Positions 53,763 to 64,000 of a stretch of 64,000 bases of DNA are shown here, in pieces. Origin of the DNA: Calliopum simillimum (taxonomy: Eukaryota > Arthropoda > Insecta > Diptera > Lauxaniidae); the NCBI GenBank assembly GCA_951812925.1, contig OX638371.1, positions 116,769,124 to 116,833,123 of the forward strand. Reading direction: 5' to 3'. A program made the position numbers and the translations under genes. The first letter of the stretch is position 1; each line of letters opens with the position of its first letter. The notes below the pieces were generated by a model. The model had not been told where the DNA came from. It saw only the letters and a program-made list of their open reading frames with translations, and did not search any database.

Positions 53763-55785
53763 GGTAATTGCATGTACTTTTTGGAAAAATTGGTCCCGAA
53801 TGTACTTACAAGAGTCCGCATCCCTAAAGAACGACCTAAACGTGCGTTTTTTATTCTTTTTTTTTTCCCAGGGAATGCCATTATTCATTTTATATGTAAA
53901 ATGGGCTGGTGATTCCGAAAATCGCATTATTTATTTTTTTTCATGTCGTTTTCGAGATATTGGTCATTTTGGGTTTTCGGACCAAAAAAAAAAGATTGTT
54001 CCATTTAAATACAAATATCTCAAGAATCAATGTTTGTATTTAAACGTATTATATGTCATATAACTGTTATTTATTATTTATTATTTTTGCTAGTCTGTAA
54101 GGAACTTGTACATCCAAAGACTGAATAAACGAAATGAAATGAAATGAAATGAAATAATTAAATTACCTACAAATAATATTCACTTCACTTTTTGGTTGCT
54201 TTGTTAGTTTCGGCGAAATAAATTGATTTCTAAAAAAAACATTTTTTTTTTTTTCGAAAAAATTAACAAAAAATCAAAATCAACTGCAGATTTATTCAAG
54301 AAGAAATTACTTTTTTATAATTTTTTTTTTTTTTTTTTTGTATCATAGACCATACATCTGTGAAGAAAATAATACCACTTAAAAAAATCAATGGAAAAAT
54401 GCAAAAGTTGTATACAATTCATTGAAAAGTTACAATACCAAAATGCGTTTTTCCCTATTTTTTTCGTTTTTTTGTAATAAACTGTTCGATAATTAAAACT
54501 TTTTGTAAAACACTTAAGAAAATCCAAAAAATTCTTAAAGAAGGCGTTAAAAAAAAATTCCCGTGTCTCGTCGTTTTTCTCCAGCACGTCAGATTTTTTT
54601 TTTAATCGATTTTTGAAGTTTTTTAATCCACTGTACATGAAAAATACAAAAATAGCGCATTCTTGTGTTAAATCGATGAATTTAACTATATGATCCTTAC
54701 ATTTGAGGTGTATTATGTGCTCAGTAAACCAATGCAGAATATTACGAGGAATATTTTTCTAAACAATTTTAACCCTCTAAGACCATTACAAGTGGGTCAA
54801 TTTGACCCCCCCACATTTAGGTCAAAATGACCCACATGTGGGGGTTTTAGAGGGTTAAAACTGTCTACAAAAATATTCCTCGTAATATCCTGCATAAGTT
54901 CACTGAACACATAATACATCTCAAATGTAAGGATCATATAGTTAAATTCATCGATTTAACACAAGAATGCGCTATTTTTGTATTTTTCATGTACAGTGGA
55001 TTAAAAAACTTCAAAAATCGATTAAAAAAAAAATCTGACGTGCTGGAGAAAAACGACGAAACACGGGAATTTTTTTTTAACGCCTTCTTTAAGAATTTTT
55101 TGGATTTTCTTAAGTGTTTTACAAAAAGTTTTAATTATCGAACAGTTTATTACAAAAAAACGAAAAAAATAGGGAAACTTTTCAATGAATTGTATACAAC
55201 TTTTGCATTTTTCCACTGATTTTTTTAAAGTGGTATCATTTTCTTCACAGATATATATGTAGTCTATGATACAAAAAAAAAATTATAAAAAAGTTATTTC
55301 TTCTTGTATAAATCTGCATTGATTTTGATTTTTTGTTAATTTTAAAAAAAAAAAAAATGTTTTTTTTAGAAATCAATTTATTTCGCCGAAACTTACATAC
55401 CAACCAAAAAATGATGTTATTATCATTTGTATGCAATGTAATTACCTTTAATATGACATATAATAAATTTCAATACAAAAATTAGTTCTTGAGATATTTG
55501 TATTTAAATGGAACAATCTTTTTTTTTTGGTCCGAAAACCGAAAATGACCGATATCTCAAAAACGAAATGAAATAAAAAAAATATAATGCGATTTTCGGA
55601 ATCAACAGCCCATTTTACATATAAAGTGAATAATGGCATTCCCTGGGGAAAAATTTTTTACTCATTTGTTGCATAATGTAAGAAAAAAAAGAAAAAAAAA
55701 ACGCATGTTTAGGTCGTTCTTTAGGGATGCGGACTCTTGTAAGTACGTTCGGGACCAATTTTTCCAAAAAGTACATGCAATTACC
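53763..55785. mobile_element. 2.0-kb palindromic element, arms about 0.93-1.0 kb
   Basis: Ends GGTAATTGCATGTACTTTTT at 53763 and the exact inverse ending at 55785. The arms are highly similar throughout: the same 70-residue Lys/Phe-rich frame is read from each arm in opposite directions (54638 to about 54430 minus, 54989 to about 55180 plus). An 82-bp TTAA-bounded hairpin sits at the exact centre. There is no transposase. The immediate flanks share no clear target duplication. A diverged half-copy exists at 42880-43060, so this is a repeat family. Possible identities are a foldback or snapback transposon or a very long MITE. Confidence 0.72.
54773..54854. mobile_element. 82-bp TTAA-bounded hairpin at the palindrome centre
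   Basis: CCCTCTAAGACC... and its inverse ...TTTTAGAGGG are flanked by TTAA (54769-54772 and 54855-54858). The inner block GGGTCAATTTGACC faces GGTCAAAATGACCC. This has the form of a piggyBac-type MITE like 3058-3207. The large arms are symmetrical right up to both TTAA sites, so it could equally be the native tip of the big hairpin. Confidence 0.6.
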
Positions 55786-57690
55786 TTTCGAATGCCACCA
55801 CCCTAATTTTTTAAACTATTTATTAGCGTCGGGATATTGATTTTGTCCATTTTCATCGAAAAATGTCACCCTGTGCGCCGCAATGATTTCGGGACTACTA
55901 GTAAGCCCATCACCCATCATGAACTCGGATGGTTAACCGTCAGATTTTTGATTTTGAGCTTGCAAATCCTCAAGAATGTTTAGCTTCATTTTATTCAAAT
56001 ATTCAGGATAAACAGAAGCTGATTTCAACTAAAATATCTGAAACAGATTTTTCCAGACCTGGCTACAGATGTATTTTTGTGGCTATTTCAAGGTCTGTTT
56101 GAGGGATATTGCGCTTATATAAAAGCCTGCTTTTTTGTCAGTGCATATTTTCGTAGAAAGTTTGTTACCATTGGCTGCGAGAACTTATACAGTAGGACTC
56201 AAAAATGTCTGTACTGTGTGTCAAAATGCAAAACAATTTCTGCTTTTAAATTTTCCAGATTTTTTTCTTTTTGCAATAACTTCTACAGTTACTCAACTGG
56301 AAACACGCTGATTGCAACCTAACTGATTCACCGATAAGTGATCATTGGCAATTAAACAAAACCAGCAACATGCGTCAAAACTCACCAACTCCGTTGACCG
56401 AACACAATCGAAATGTAACCTGCATTGGAGCCAACATACGAGGTGTGGCAATAGGCGTTGCGATGTTGCACGGGTGAGTGATGATAACAATTTTTCAAAT
56501 CAAAATAAAACAAGAAGGAAATGTTGTTGTTTTCTTTTTCTTCTTCTTGTTTTTTATCAAATATGAAATGTAAAAAATTAAGCATTTGATTTGTTTAAGC
56601 AAACAGGGAAAGACTTGGAAGCAGCAGCTACCGTTGGTTGTGGCTATTACCAACACAGGTCGTTGCAAAGATTGATAACAACAACCAAATAACTTATTGC
56701 CATAACTAATTTGTTAACTGTCGTATTTGCGTAATTAACAGTAGCACATACAGCAACAACAACGGCGATAGTGACACAGCAACAACAATAACATCAACGG
56801 CAGCAGCAACATTTGCATGCCATGCAGTAGCAATAACGACGAGTTAAAACTCAAATCAAGAGATAAAACGCTGAATTTTTGTGGCAACAACAAACACTAA
56901 AAGTTGTACGCTGCGCATGCGCAAACGTTTTTGCATCTGTTTGCATTACCACAGATGCAAATGTAAATGAATGATGTTGTTTTTGTTGCTGTTGTTGTTG
57001 TTGGGTGATGACGACCGACGATGATGTTGCGGTTGATGAATAATCGCAACGCAATTTTGCCTACCACCATACTACGACGCTGCTGGCCAAAGGACTATGT
57101 ACGACGACGACTCACGAGCCATGACCATTGGAAGGCAGGTGCTAACTGCGGTGCAAAAATCGCTCAAATTGTTGTTGCATGTTATAAGCACAAAAAACAA
57201 AAACAACAGAAAGAAACAACAACATGAGTTAAAACAACGAGAACAGAAGTCGTTATTCATCTTAACGCAAATAATAATGACGTTGCCACATTATGCATCC
57301 GCGTAGCCATCACTGAAGCAGCTGCAGCACCAATGCATTATCAACTGTGGCCACAAAGAAAAAGGAAGACCAAACATAATAATCAGTACCTACACACACT
57401 TATAGATTGATGTAATATAGTATCACAGAACATTTTAAAGATACAATTTTTCAAGTCCTTTGATTCGGTCATTGCCACTCTGAACAAAAATCTTTCAATT
57501 GCTGATTAATCAGCTGGGGAATAATTCCAAGTGCAACAAGTGAAAAATATTTAGATTCCACAGATTCACAAAAAAGTTTTAATCTCAAAAGAAAATTCCG
57601 CCAACACCTTGTTCTTCTGCAACAATTGCAGAAGGCTTTCTTCTCATTTCATCTCATAATTTTTCGACTTCGTAAAAATTTCTCGATTTT
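55786..57690. other. No gene recognised; CAA/CAG-rich DNA
   Basis: 56340-57310 holds CAGCAACAACAACGGCG, ACAGCAACAACAATAACATC and TTGTTGTTGTTGTTGG tracts, with overlapping frames on both strands and no recognised protein. 55830-55960 is open on the minus strand for about 35 codons (DGLTSSPEIIAAHRVTFF) and could be an exon or transposase scrap; I do not recognise it. Confidence 0.4.
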
Positions 57691-57799
57691 GTTAAGGGAG
57701 TAGTCAGGTAGAAGTAGCGTTTTTGCGAAACATTTTTTTTTATATAAATTTTATATGTTATTGTACATATTTTTAAGTAGGAAAAAAAAAAAATTTCAA

Positions 57800-60683
57800 T
57801 TTCCTAGTTCACCACCCAAAATCTTTAAACCACCTCCAATTTATGTGCGTGAACGCAGCTCTAACGTTCTCGTGGCACACTTAGCCAGACTTATTGGGAA
57901 AGATACCTTTTTTATTGTGTCTTTGACAAGAGGTAACATTCATGAAACGAAGATTCAAACAAAAACAGAGGAATTTTTTCGCATAGTTGCTAAAAATTTT
58001 AATGACTGCAAAAAGTCATATTACACATCACGGTGGTTTTTAAAAAAATTCAACTTTTTGAAATACCACCCGCGATTTTTTTCGGGGATAGTGTTGGGGG
58101 ACCCTTCTAGTATCAGAATCCGGGGACCGCGAAATCGAACGTCCAGCCGTTTTTTTTTTTTCGACATTTTAGTTTTTTTAACGATTTTTGAGAATGTCTT
58201 GGATTTATATACATATTATGTACACATATATATGTATGTACGTACATATATATACTTGTATATGTATGTATGTGTAATATATATATATGTATATATATAT
58301 ACATACATGCATACATACATATAAAAGGTATCGTTTCCGCACCATTTATTTTAAAAAAAAATCGGTTTTTTCGTATATAAAAAAACACAAACAAAAACCG
58401 GATACAGCAATAGTCACTCCAGATGTGATTTTTGATGCTTAATCCGAATCCGGTCTTAGAATTGCTCTATTACTTCTGGACTTTGAGATATCCTTACATA
58501 TATGTATAAAGGACACCACTTTTTTTCCTTTTTTTGAAGTTATATAACAAGATAAGATAATATTATGCCGTAAAATCTGGTGTAACAGTTAATAGCCCTA
58601 GTTTTTTTCTTGAAAACTCAATCAAACCGATAACGATATCTTTTTTTTTTGTCGGAGATATCTTTACCTAAAAAGTTAAAAAAGTGCAAAAACACGATTT
58701 TTGGCTATATTGGATGTTATATGCAGGACACACAAAATTCTTCTGTGAATTTCTATTACCAGAAGCATTTAGTGCTTTTTTTTGGCTTTCAATTGAGCTA
58801 TTAAATGTTCATCTGCAATATTTTTCTGCAAAGTTATGCTAACTTTAAAATCACACCATGAAACTTAAAGCGAAAAATCTCGGTTTTCGGCTATATTTGA
58901 GGTTGTATACAGTACGGACGAAATTCGTCTGCTCTTTTTTACCATTCGGCACATTTAAAACCGTTCTTTATCTTTAAAATGAGCTAACAAGTGTTCTCTT
59001 GTAATTGTTTTCTAAAAAGTTATGACTATTTTAAGACGACATGTTGCAGCAATACGTATATAAGAAATACTCGTACACTATATTTTAGTGCCACCCCTGT
59101 GAGTTTGCACTTCATAATGTAATTTTTAAATGGTCATAACTTTGTAGAGGAATATTGCAGATGAACATTTAATAGCTCAATTGAAAGCCAAAAGAAAGTA
59201 CTAAATGTTTCTGGTAATAGAAATTCACAGAAGAATTTTGTGTGTCCTGCATATAACATCCAATATAGCCAAAAATCGTGTTTTTGCACTTTTTTAACTT
59301 TTTAGGTAAAGATATCTCCGACAAAAAAAAAGATATCGTTATCGGTTTGATTGAGTTTTCAAGGAAAAAGCTAGGGCTATTAACTGTCATACCAGATTTT
59401 ACGGCATAATATTACCTTATCTTGTTATATAACTTCAAAAATAGGAAAAAAAATGGTGTCCTTTAAACATTTATGTAAGGATATCTCAAGGTCCAGAAGT
59501 AATAGAGCAATTCTAAGACCGGATTCGGATTAAGCATCAAAAATTACATCTGGAGTGACTATTGCTGTATCCGGTTTTTGTTTGTGTTTTTTTATATACG
59601 AAAAAACCGATTTTTTTTAAAAATAAAAGGTGCGGAAACGATACCTTTTATATGTATGTATGTATGTATGTATATATATATTCATATATATATATTACAC
59701 ATATATACATATACAAGTATATATATGTACGTACATACTTATATATGTGTACATAATATGTATATAAATCCGAGACATTCTCAAAAATCGTTAAAAAAAC
59801 TAAAATGTGGAAAAAAAAAAAACGGCTGGACGTTCGATTTCGCGGTTCCCGGATTCTGATACTAGACGGGTCCCCCAACACTATCCCCGAAAAAAATCGC
59901 GGGTGGTATTTCAAAAAGTTGAAATTTTTTAAAAACCACCGTGACATACCAGCTGAAAAGCAGCAAAGGTATTACAGTTATCATTAAAGGTATTGATTCC
60001 TCAGTTGACACTGCGGAAATTAAAGAAGCTTTAGAAGAGAAAAATTTCCATCCTAAAGCTATTATAAATATTATAAATAAAGAAAAGGTCCCCCAACCAA
60101 TGTTTAAGGTTGATCTCCAACCTGATTTGGTAAAATTAAAGAAGAATGAGTCGCATCCAATTTATAAGCTGCAGTACTTGCTTCACCGTCGAGTGGTGGT
60201 TGAGGAACCCCATAAACGTAACGGTCCGGTACAATGTACTAACTGCCAAGAGTATGGGCATACTAAAACATACTGTACCCTTCAGGCTGTCTGTGTAGCA
60301 TGTGGAGAACTTCACAATATTTCTGAATGCAAATTAAAAGGGCAAACCGATGCAAACCTATAAAAATGCGCCAACTGTCAAGGAAACCACACTGCTAACT
60401 ACAGGGGCTGACCTATTTATAGAGAGCTTAAAACAAAAATCTCTGAAAAAAGGCAAGTAGCTCGTAACCCAAACCAAGCTATTTTTACACCTCGTAACTT
60501 TGTACAACATATTCAAATGCATTATCTGGGGGAACAACTACACCCCAACAAATTAGTTTAGAAAACCAAATTTCATGCTTAACGCAAACATTGAATCAAT
60601 TCATGATTTCAATGCAATCAACTTTACAAGATTTAGTTTTAACTCAAAACCAGCTCCTCCAAATCTTGATTGCTCAAAAATAA
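57800..60683 (+). pseudogene. jockey-type ORF1 (gag-like) pseudogene, split by a palindromic insertion
   Basis: The first part (57800-58028) reads SSPPKIFKPPPIYVRERSSN... to NDCKKSYYT. The second resumes at 59944 with YQLKSSKGITVIIKGIDSS, as jockey-clade ORF1 proteins do. Zinc knuckles follow: CTNCQEYGHTKTYC (CX2CX4HX4C, about 60235), CVACGELHNISEC (CX2CX3HX4C) and CANCQGNHTANYRG, whose last Cys is now a stop. Stops at 60361 and 60408 and a frameshift precede a Gln-rich C-terminus (TLNQFMISMQSTLQDLV) ending at 60681-60683. The N-terminus is missing. In the family, ORF1 binds the element RNA and forms the RNP. A 1.9-kb palindrome with a 4-bp duplication interrupts it. Confidence 0.85.
58029..59943. 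mobile_element. 1915-bp palindromic element with CACGGTGG ends and ACAT duplication
   Basis: Ends CACGGTGGTTTTTAAAA and its exact inverse. The arms (about 58029-58860 and 59110-59943) match almost throughout, including GTCCAGCCG, the TATG/TACA microsatellite and CGATAACGATATC. The spacer is about 250 bp. ACAT stands on each side (58025-58028, 59944-59947). Removing the element plus one ACAT restores continuity of the jockey ORF1 reading frame, so it is a genuine insertion with a 4-bp target duplication. No transposase. Superfamily unknown; CAC termini recall Transib, but that makes 5-bp duplications. Confidence 0.82.
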
Positions 60684-60838
60684 ATAAATTAAAAATTTGT
60701 GTCTGGAATGCAAACGGTATTAACCAACATAAGAATGAAATTTTCCATCATTTGAATAAAGAAGAAATTGATCTAATGCTTATCTCAGAAACTCATCTGA
60801 CCGATAAGTATAATTTCTATATACCTGGGTATAAATAA
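60684..60838 (+). pseudogene. jockey-type ORF2, endonuclease N-terminus only
   Basis: From about 60684 the frame gives NKLKICVWNANGINQHKNEI, the start of an apurinic-like endonuclease with the metal-binding Asn in WNANG. LMLISETHLT follows, with the catalytic Glu in SETHL, and then YNFYIPGYK and a stop at 60836-60838. ORF2 of jockey elements encodes endonuclease plus reverse transcriptase of about 900 residues; only about 50 remain. The break is abrupt, followed by unrelated DNA, so the copy is 3'-truncated, which is unusual for a LINE insertion and implies a later deletion or rearrangement. Confidence 0.82.
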
Positions 60839-61964
60839 AGGTAACTGAGAAAAATTACAAGAATGCCGTCACCTTATTATTCCACCTAGTTGCTTTTATT
60901 CTTCACCTTTCATTTGCTCGTGCCATTCGCTCTGTCAACGAAAAGCTAACATCGTGTTCGTTTGTTTAGTTGTATACATAAACACACGCATTCAGCAAAC
61001 GAAACCACACGACATTCGAAGATAAGCGTATTTAGACTATGTATGAACAAAATATTTTTTGAAGATGCATCCCTTCAGATTTTATTCAAAGAAAAAATCT
61101 TTGATTTTACTATGCGTTTTTTGGCTCAGTGTAGAAGTAGCGTTTTTCCGAAACAATTTTTTTTCATATAAATTTTAATTTAACATTTTTGATGTTTTTA
61201 TATGTTATTGTACATATGTATTTTTAAGTAGCAAAAAAAAAAAAAAATTTTCAATTTTCGTTGACTTCCAGTGAAGATATGGGCGACCGGAAGTAGGCCG
61301 GTTTTGATCTGGTACCCACGATTTCTCGATTTCAGATTATCTGAAACACAAAAAACAAATTGCATTTTAAAGTACATGTGAATGGCTATCTTGGGTACTA
61401 GAACTGGAAAAAAATATTGATAAATAAACAAGTAGTGCAATTTTCAATTTTTTTTTGGTCTTTTTCAACCTCGTTTTTTGTTAATAATATTGTTAAATAT
61501 TTATTGACAGTATTGATTCTAGATAGCCAAATCTATTACGAACATTTAAAAAAAAAATTGAAGTAAATCGATACAGTTGATCAGACGGAATCGTGGGTAC
61601 CAGTTCAAAAAACACTGTTCTGAGAAAAACGCGTTTAAAGATTTCACAACAAATTATCAATATTATCGACACAATAATACATATTATAATTATTTCTTCA
61701 AAACCTGAGTATTGTACTTTATGTTTTTTGGTGCAATTATAAGTGCACGAGTCGGGAAGTAATAGGACTTTTGCAAAACGCGTGTTTTTTACGACAGAAG
61801 AGCACGATTCGACAACAAATGTACACTAGTTTTTAAACTAGAAACTAGTTTTTAATTACAATACTTTCCGATAACATCTGAGGGAAAAGAAGGTCTCTAC
61901 ATTATTCTTGAGGGTTTAAAGTATCCGAAACGGGAAAAAAAACTACCTGACTACTACTTTAACA
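60839..61964. other. No gene; right part of the outer inverted-repeat element
   Basis: 60840-61130 is unidentified DNA after the jockey truncation point. 61133-61255 is a direct copy of the left edge of the nest. 61255-61964 is AT-rich inverted-repeat sequence with A-runs and a small perfect stem AACTAGAAACTAGTT near 61838. No coding content. Confidence 0.5.
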
Positions 61965-63025
61965 TTTTTCGACTTTATCAACATTTTTCGACTTTCTGAA
62001 CAAGTTTCGGATTGGTTAACGGTTTTCGGCTTTCGCAACATTTTTCAACTTTCTCAACATTTTTCGCGTATGGTAACATTTTTTGACTACTCAACATTTT
62101 GGCAATTTCTTAACATTTTTCTTATTGTGAACATTTTTCGACTTTTTCAAAATTTTTCGCATTGGTTAACATTTTTCGAATTACTCAACATTTTTCAATT
62201 TTCTCAACATTTTGGCCATCGGTTAACATTTTTCGACATTCTTAACATTTTACGGATTGGTTAAAATTTTTTGGCTTTCAACATTTTTTTCACTTCCTCA
62301 GCATTTTTCGCATTGGGTAACATTTTTCGAATTCTCAACATTTTTCAACTTTCTCAACATTTTGGCCATCGGTTAACATTTTTCGACTTTTTCAAAATTT
62401 TTCGCATTGGTTAATATTTTTTGAATTACTCAACATTTTTCAACTTTCTCAACATTTTAGCCATTGGTTAACATATTTTGACTTGCGGAACATTTTTCAA
62501 CTTTGTTAACATTTTTCGACATTCTTAACATTTTTCGGATTGGTTAAAATTTTTTGACTTTCTCTAAATTTTTCGACATTGTTAACATTTTTCGACTTTC
62601 TCAAAATTTTTCGCATTGGCTAACATTTCTCAACTTTCACAATATTCAGGCCATTGGTTAACATTTTTCGACTTTCTCAACATTTTTTCCACTTTCTATA
62701 AATTTTTTGACTTTCTCAACATTTTTTCACTTTCTCAGCATTTTTCGCATTGGTTAACATTTTTCGAATTCTCAACATTTTGCAACTTTCTCAACATTTT
62801 GGCAATCGGTTAACATTTTTCGACTTTCTCAAAATTTTTCGCATTGGTTAACATTTTTTACTTTCTAAGCTTTTTGCCATTGGTTAACATTTTTCGACTT
62901 GCGCAACATTTTTCAACTTTCTCAATATTTTTCGCATTGGTTAAAATTTTTCAACTTTTTCAATATTTTTGCTATTTGTTAGCATTTTTCGACTTTATCA
63001 ACAATTTTCGACATTCTCAACAGAA
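61965..63025. repeat. 1.06-kb minisatellite, AACATTTTTCGACTTTCTC units
   Basis: About 50 diverged copies of a roughly 19-bp unit. They are organised into a higher-order unit of two: AACATTTTTCGACTTTCTC alternating with AACATTTTTCGCATTGGTT. Variants with TTTTGGCCAT(T/C)GGTT recur at 62210, 62366 and 62800. Hydrophobic frames rich in Phe, Asn and Ile are by-products. It begins within 5 bp of the outer inverted-repeat element. Confidence 0.85.
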
Positions 63026-64000
63026 GTGACGCATTTAATTTTAATGAATTTCTTCGATTACAAACAGCCAATGTTGCTGCTTCTGGGCTTCAGCAGCATA
63101 GGAATATCATTCTTCATCCCAGCAACGTAGACAAGTCAGTAAGCGAAGAACTCGAACAGCAGCAACTGACTTACACCATCAATTGCTGCTGCTGCTGTTG
63201 TTGACGATGTGAAAATGTTGCTGTTGCTTCTTGATTTTTCATACAATTTTCCAGTTGGTCATGTTACTTAGTTGTCCACCTCGTTATTCGTATGTAGCAA
63301 CACTATGGCTTACAGTGCCGCGCCGCACCGCACTTCTCTAATGGCGAATTATAAAATCGTAAATCATCACAGTGTCACAGTGGCAGAAGGAGGTGTAGCG
63401 CTGCAACACCAACACCAACAAATGTTGCAAATTCTCTAGCGAACAGTTGGGCAAGTGCAGCGAGAGTACTCACTCGAATTCAGTGTAATTAATATTTTTG
63501 TCAAGGGTGTGTATGGGGGCCTTAAGAACCGCAGCAGACGACAATGTTGCCAAAGCGAAAAGAAAAACATGAAAATTATGTCCCCGCTGTTGCTCGTAAT
63601 TTACACACACACATACACCAGAGAACTCATGCTCGCACATGATTTGTTAAATGCGACATCAGGAATTATGAGGCACGGCTTAGCACGCATGTCCGCAGCA
63701 CTTCAAAGGCGCATAAAGCGCACGTTAGCGCGCTTGAAAGAATGAAAAGACAAGATCTCAGGCTTTGTTGGCCTTTAGAACGGAGCGATCGCTAGCTGGG
63801 TAATCGGAATTTGCTTACCAAAGGCCACTACTATAACGCAAAAAAAGTGCAATGGCCCAAAAGGAAATGAACAGCAAGCACAGTTGCCTCTGACAGGCAA
63901 TATGAATGATGGCCCAAGTTGTCGCAGTTGTTGGCGCGATTTTCTAGCTATTGACCTAAAGGCAGCTAGCTCATCCAAGGAGCTGTAATAATGGATGAAC
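63026..64000. other. No gene recognised; GC-richer DNA with CTG run
   Basis: Composition is clearly more GC than the window average, with a TTGCTGCTGCTGCTGTTGTTG run at 63182-63202. A 96-codon plus-strand frame (63455-63745) ends ...RIKRTLARLKE, but the upstream half looks random and I recognise no domain. It could be part of a host exon; the evidence is insufficient. Confidence 0.35.

Larger units (their letters stand above)
57692..61960. mobile_element. Outer inverted-repeat element containing a jockey insertion
   Basis: The left end GGGAGTAGTCAGGTAGAAGT (about 57694) and right end CTACCTGACTACTACTTTA (61945) are inverse copies over about 14 bp. Internal matching blocks are GGTACCCACGATTTCTCGAT (61310) against ATCGTGGGTACCAG (61589) and GGCTATCTTGGGTACTAG (61383) against TCTAGATAGCC (61520). 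The left-end sequence GTAGAAGTAGCGTTTTT...TTTAAGTAG (57708-57780) recurs directly at 61133-61235. The jockey fragment and about 300 bp of unidentified DNA therefore lie between two copies of it. The structure could be a tandem or inverted duplication; the boundaries are tentative. Confidence 0.5.

Noticed and set aside
54315..55219. Two nearly identical Lys/Phe-rich frames in opposite orientation
   Set aside because: They are the same sequence read from the two arms of the 2-kb palindrome; composition is A-rich and no family is recognisable.
57755..58324. 189-codon open frame on the plus strand taken as one gene
   Set aside because: Only its first 90 codons are jockey ORF1; the rest is the palindromic insertion and its TATG/TACA microsatellite read as Tyr, Val and Ile.
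61965..63025. CRISPR-like array of regularly spaced repeats
   Set aside because: Units are contiguous and diverged without unique spacers, and the DNA is eukaryotic; it is a minisatellite.
62070..63029. Phe/Asn/Leu-rich frames resembling repeated membrane proteins
   Set aside because: By-products of the AACATTTTTCGAC minisatellite.

Overview
This window looks like repeat-rich, AT-rich nuclear DNA from a fly (Diptera, probably a schizophoran and possibly a tephritid). The evidence is the mix of mobile DNA: two mariner copies, Tc1-like, piggyBac-like and PIF/Harbinger-like remnants, a jockey-type non-LTR retrotransposon, a LOA/jockey-type reverse transcriptase scrap, and a repeat with GACR and TA microsatellites like dipteran mini-me. 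CAA/CAG ('opa'-type) microsatellites are everywhere. I find no intact host protein gene, no rRNA and no convincing functional tRNA gene. The window is best read as intron or intergenic DNA colonised by old transposons. Most long open frames are low-complexity artefacts rich in Phe, Tyr, Cys or Lys.

Layout. 0-1 kb: decayed, unrecognised coding-like segments. 3-8 kb: a TTAA-flanked MITE followed by a run of long inverted repeats and an 861-bp terminal-inverted-repeat element. 12.1-15.2 kb: a mariner element with TA duplication, split by a complete-ended PIF/Harbinger element with TAA duplication. 17.2 kb: a LINE reverse transcriptase scrap. 19.7-21.1 kb: a piggyBac transposase pseudogene with one end. 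21.7 and 29.5-30.2 kb: two Tc1-like remnants, the second with both ends. 25.3-26.3 kb: an inverted repeat interrupted by a TA-flanked element carrying an antisense tRNA-like sequence. 30.2-33.4 kb: a large inverted repeat with a 2.2-kb spacer. 35.2-37.2 kb: SINE-like and composite repeats. 38.9-40.05 kb: a mariner inserted in the loop of a hairpin element. 40.3-40.5 kb: a tRNA-like sequence followed by a hammerhead ribozyme. 40.9-42.3 kb: a probable solo LTR carrying a MITE. 44.5-46 kb and 50.5-52.3 kb: more inverted repeats, the last containing three tRNA-like sequences and a second hammerhead. 53.4-55.8 kb: a minisatellite and a 2-kb palindrome. 57.7-62.0 kb: a three-level nest, in which a 1.9-kb palindrome sits inside a jockey ORF1, which itself sits inside an inverted-repeat element. 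62-63 kb: a 1-kb minisatellite.

The genes do not form a host pathway. The common theme is selfish DNA: autonomous transposase remnants beside short non-autonomous elements with matching target duplications (TTAA for piggyBac, TA for Tc1/mariner, TAA for Harbinger), plus an unusual density of long hairpins. The most notable items are the two hammerhead motifs. They share an identical CTGATGA...GAAAC...GTC core and differ by two compensatory base-pair changes in stem II.
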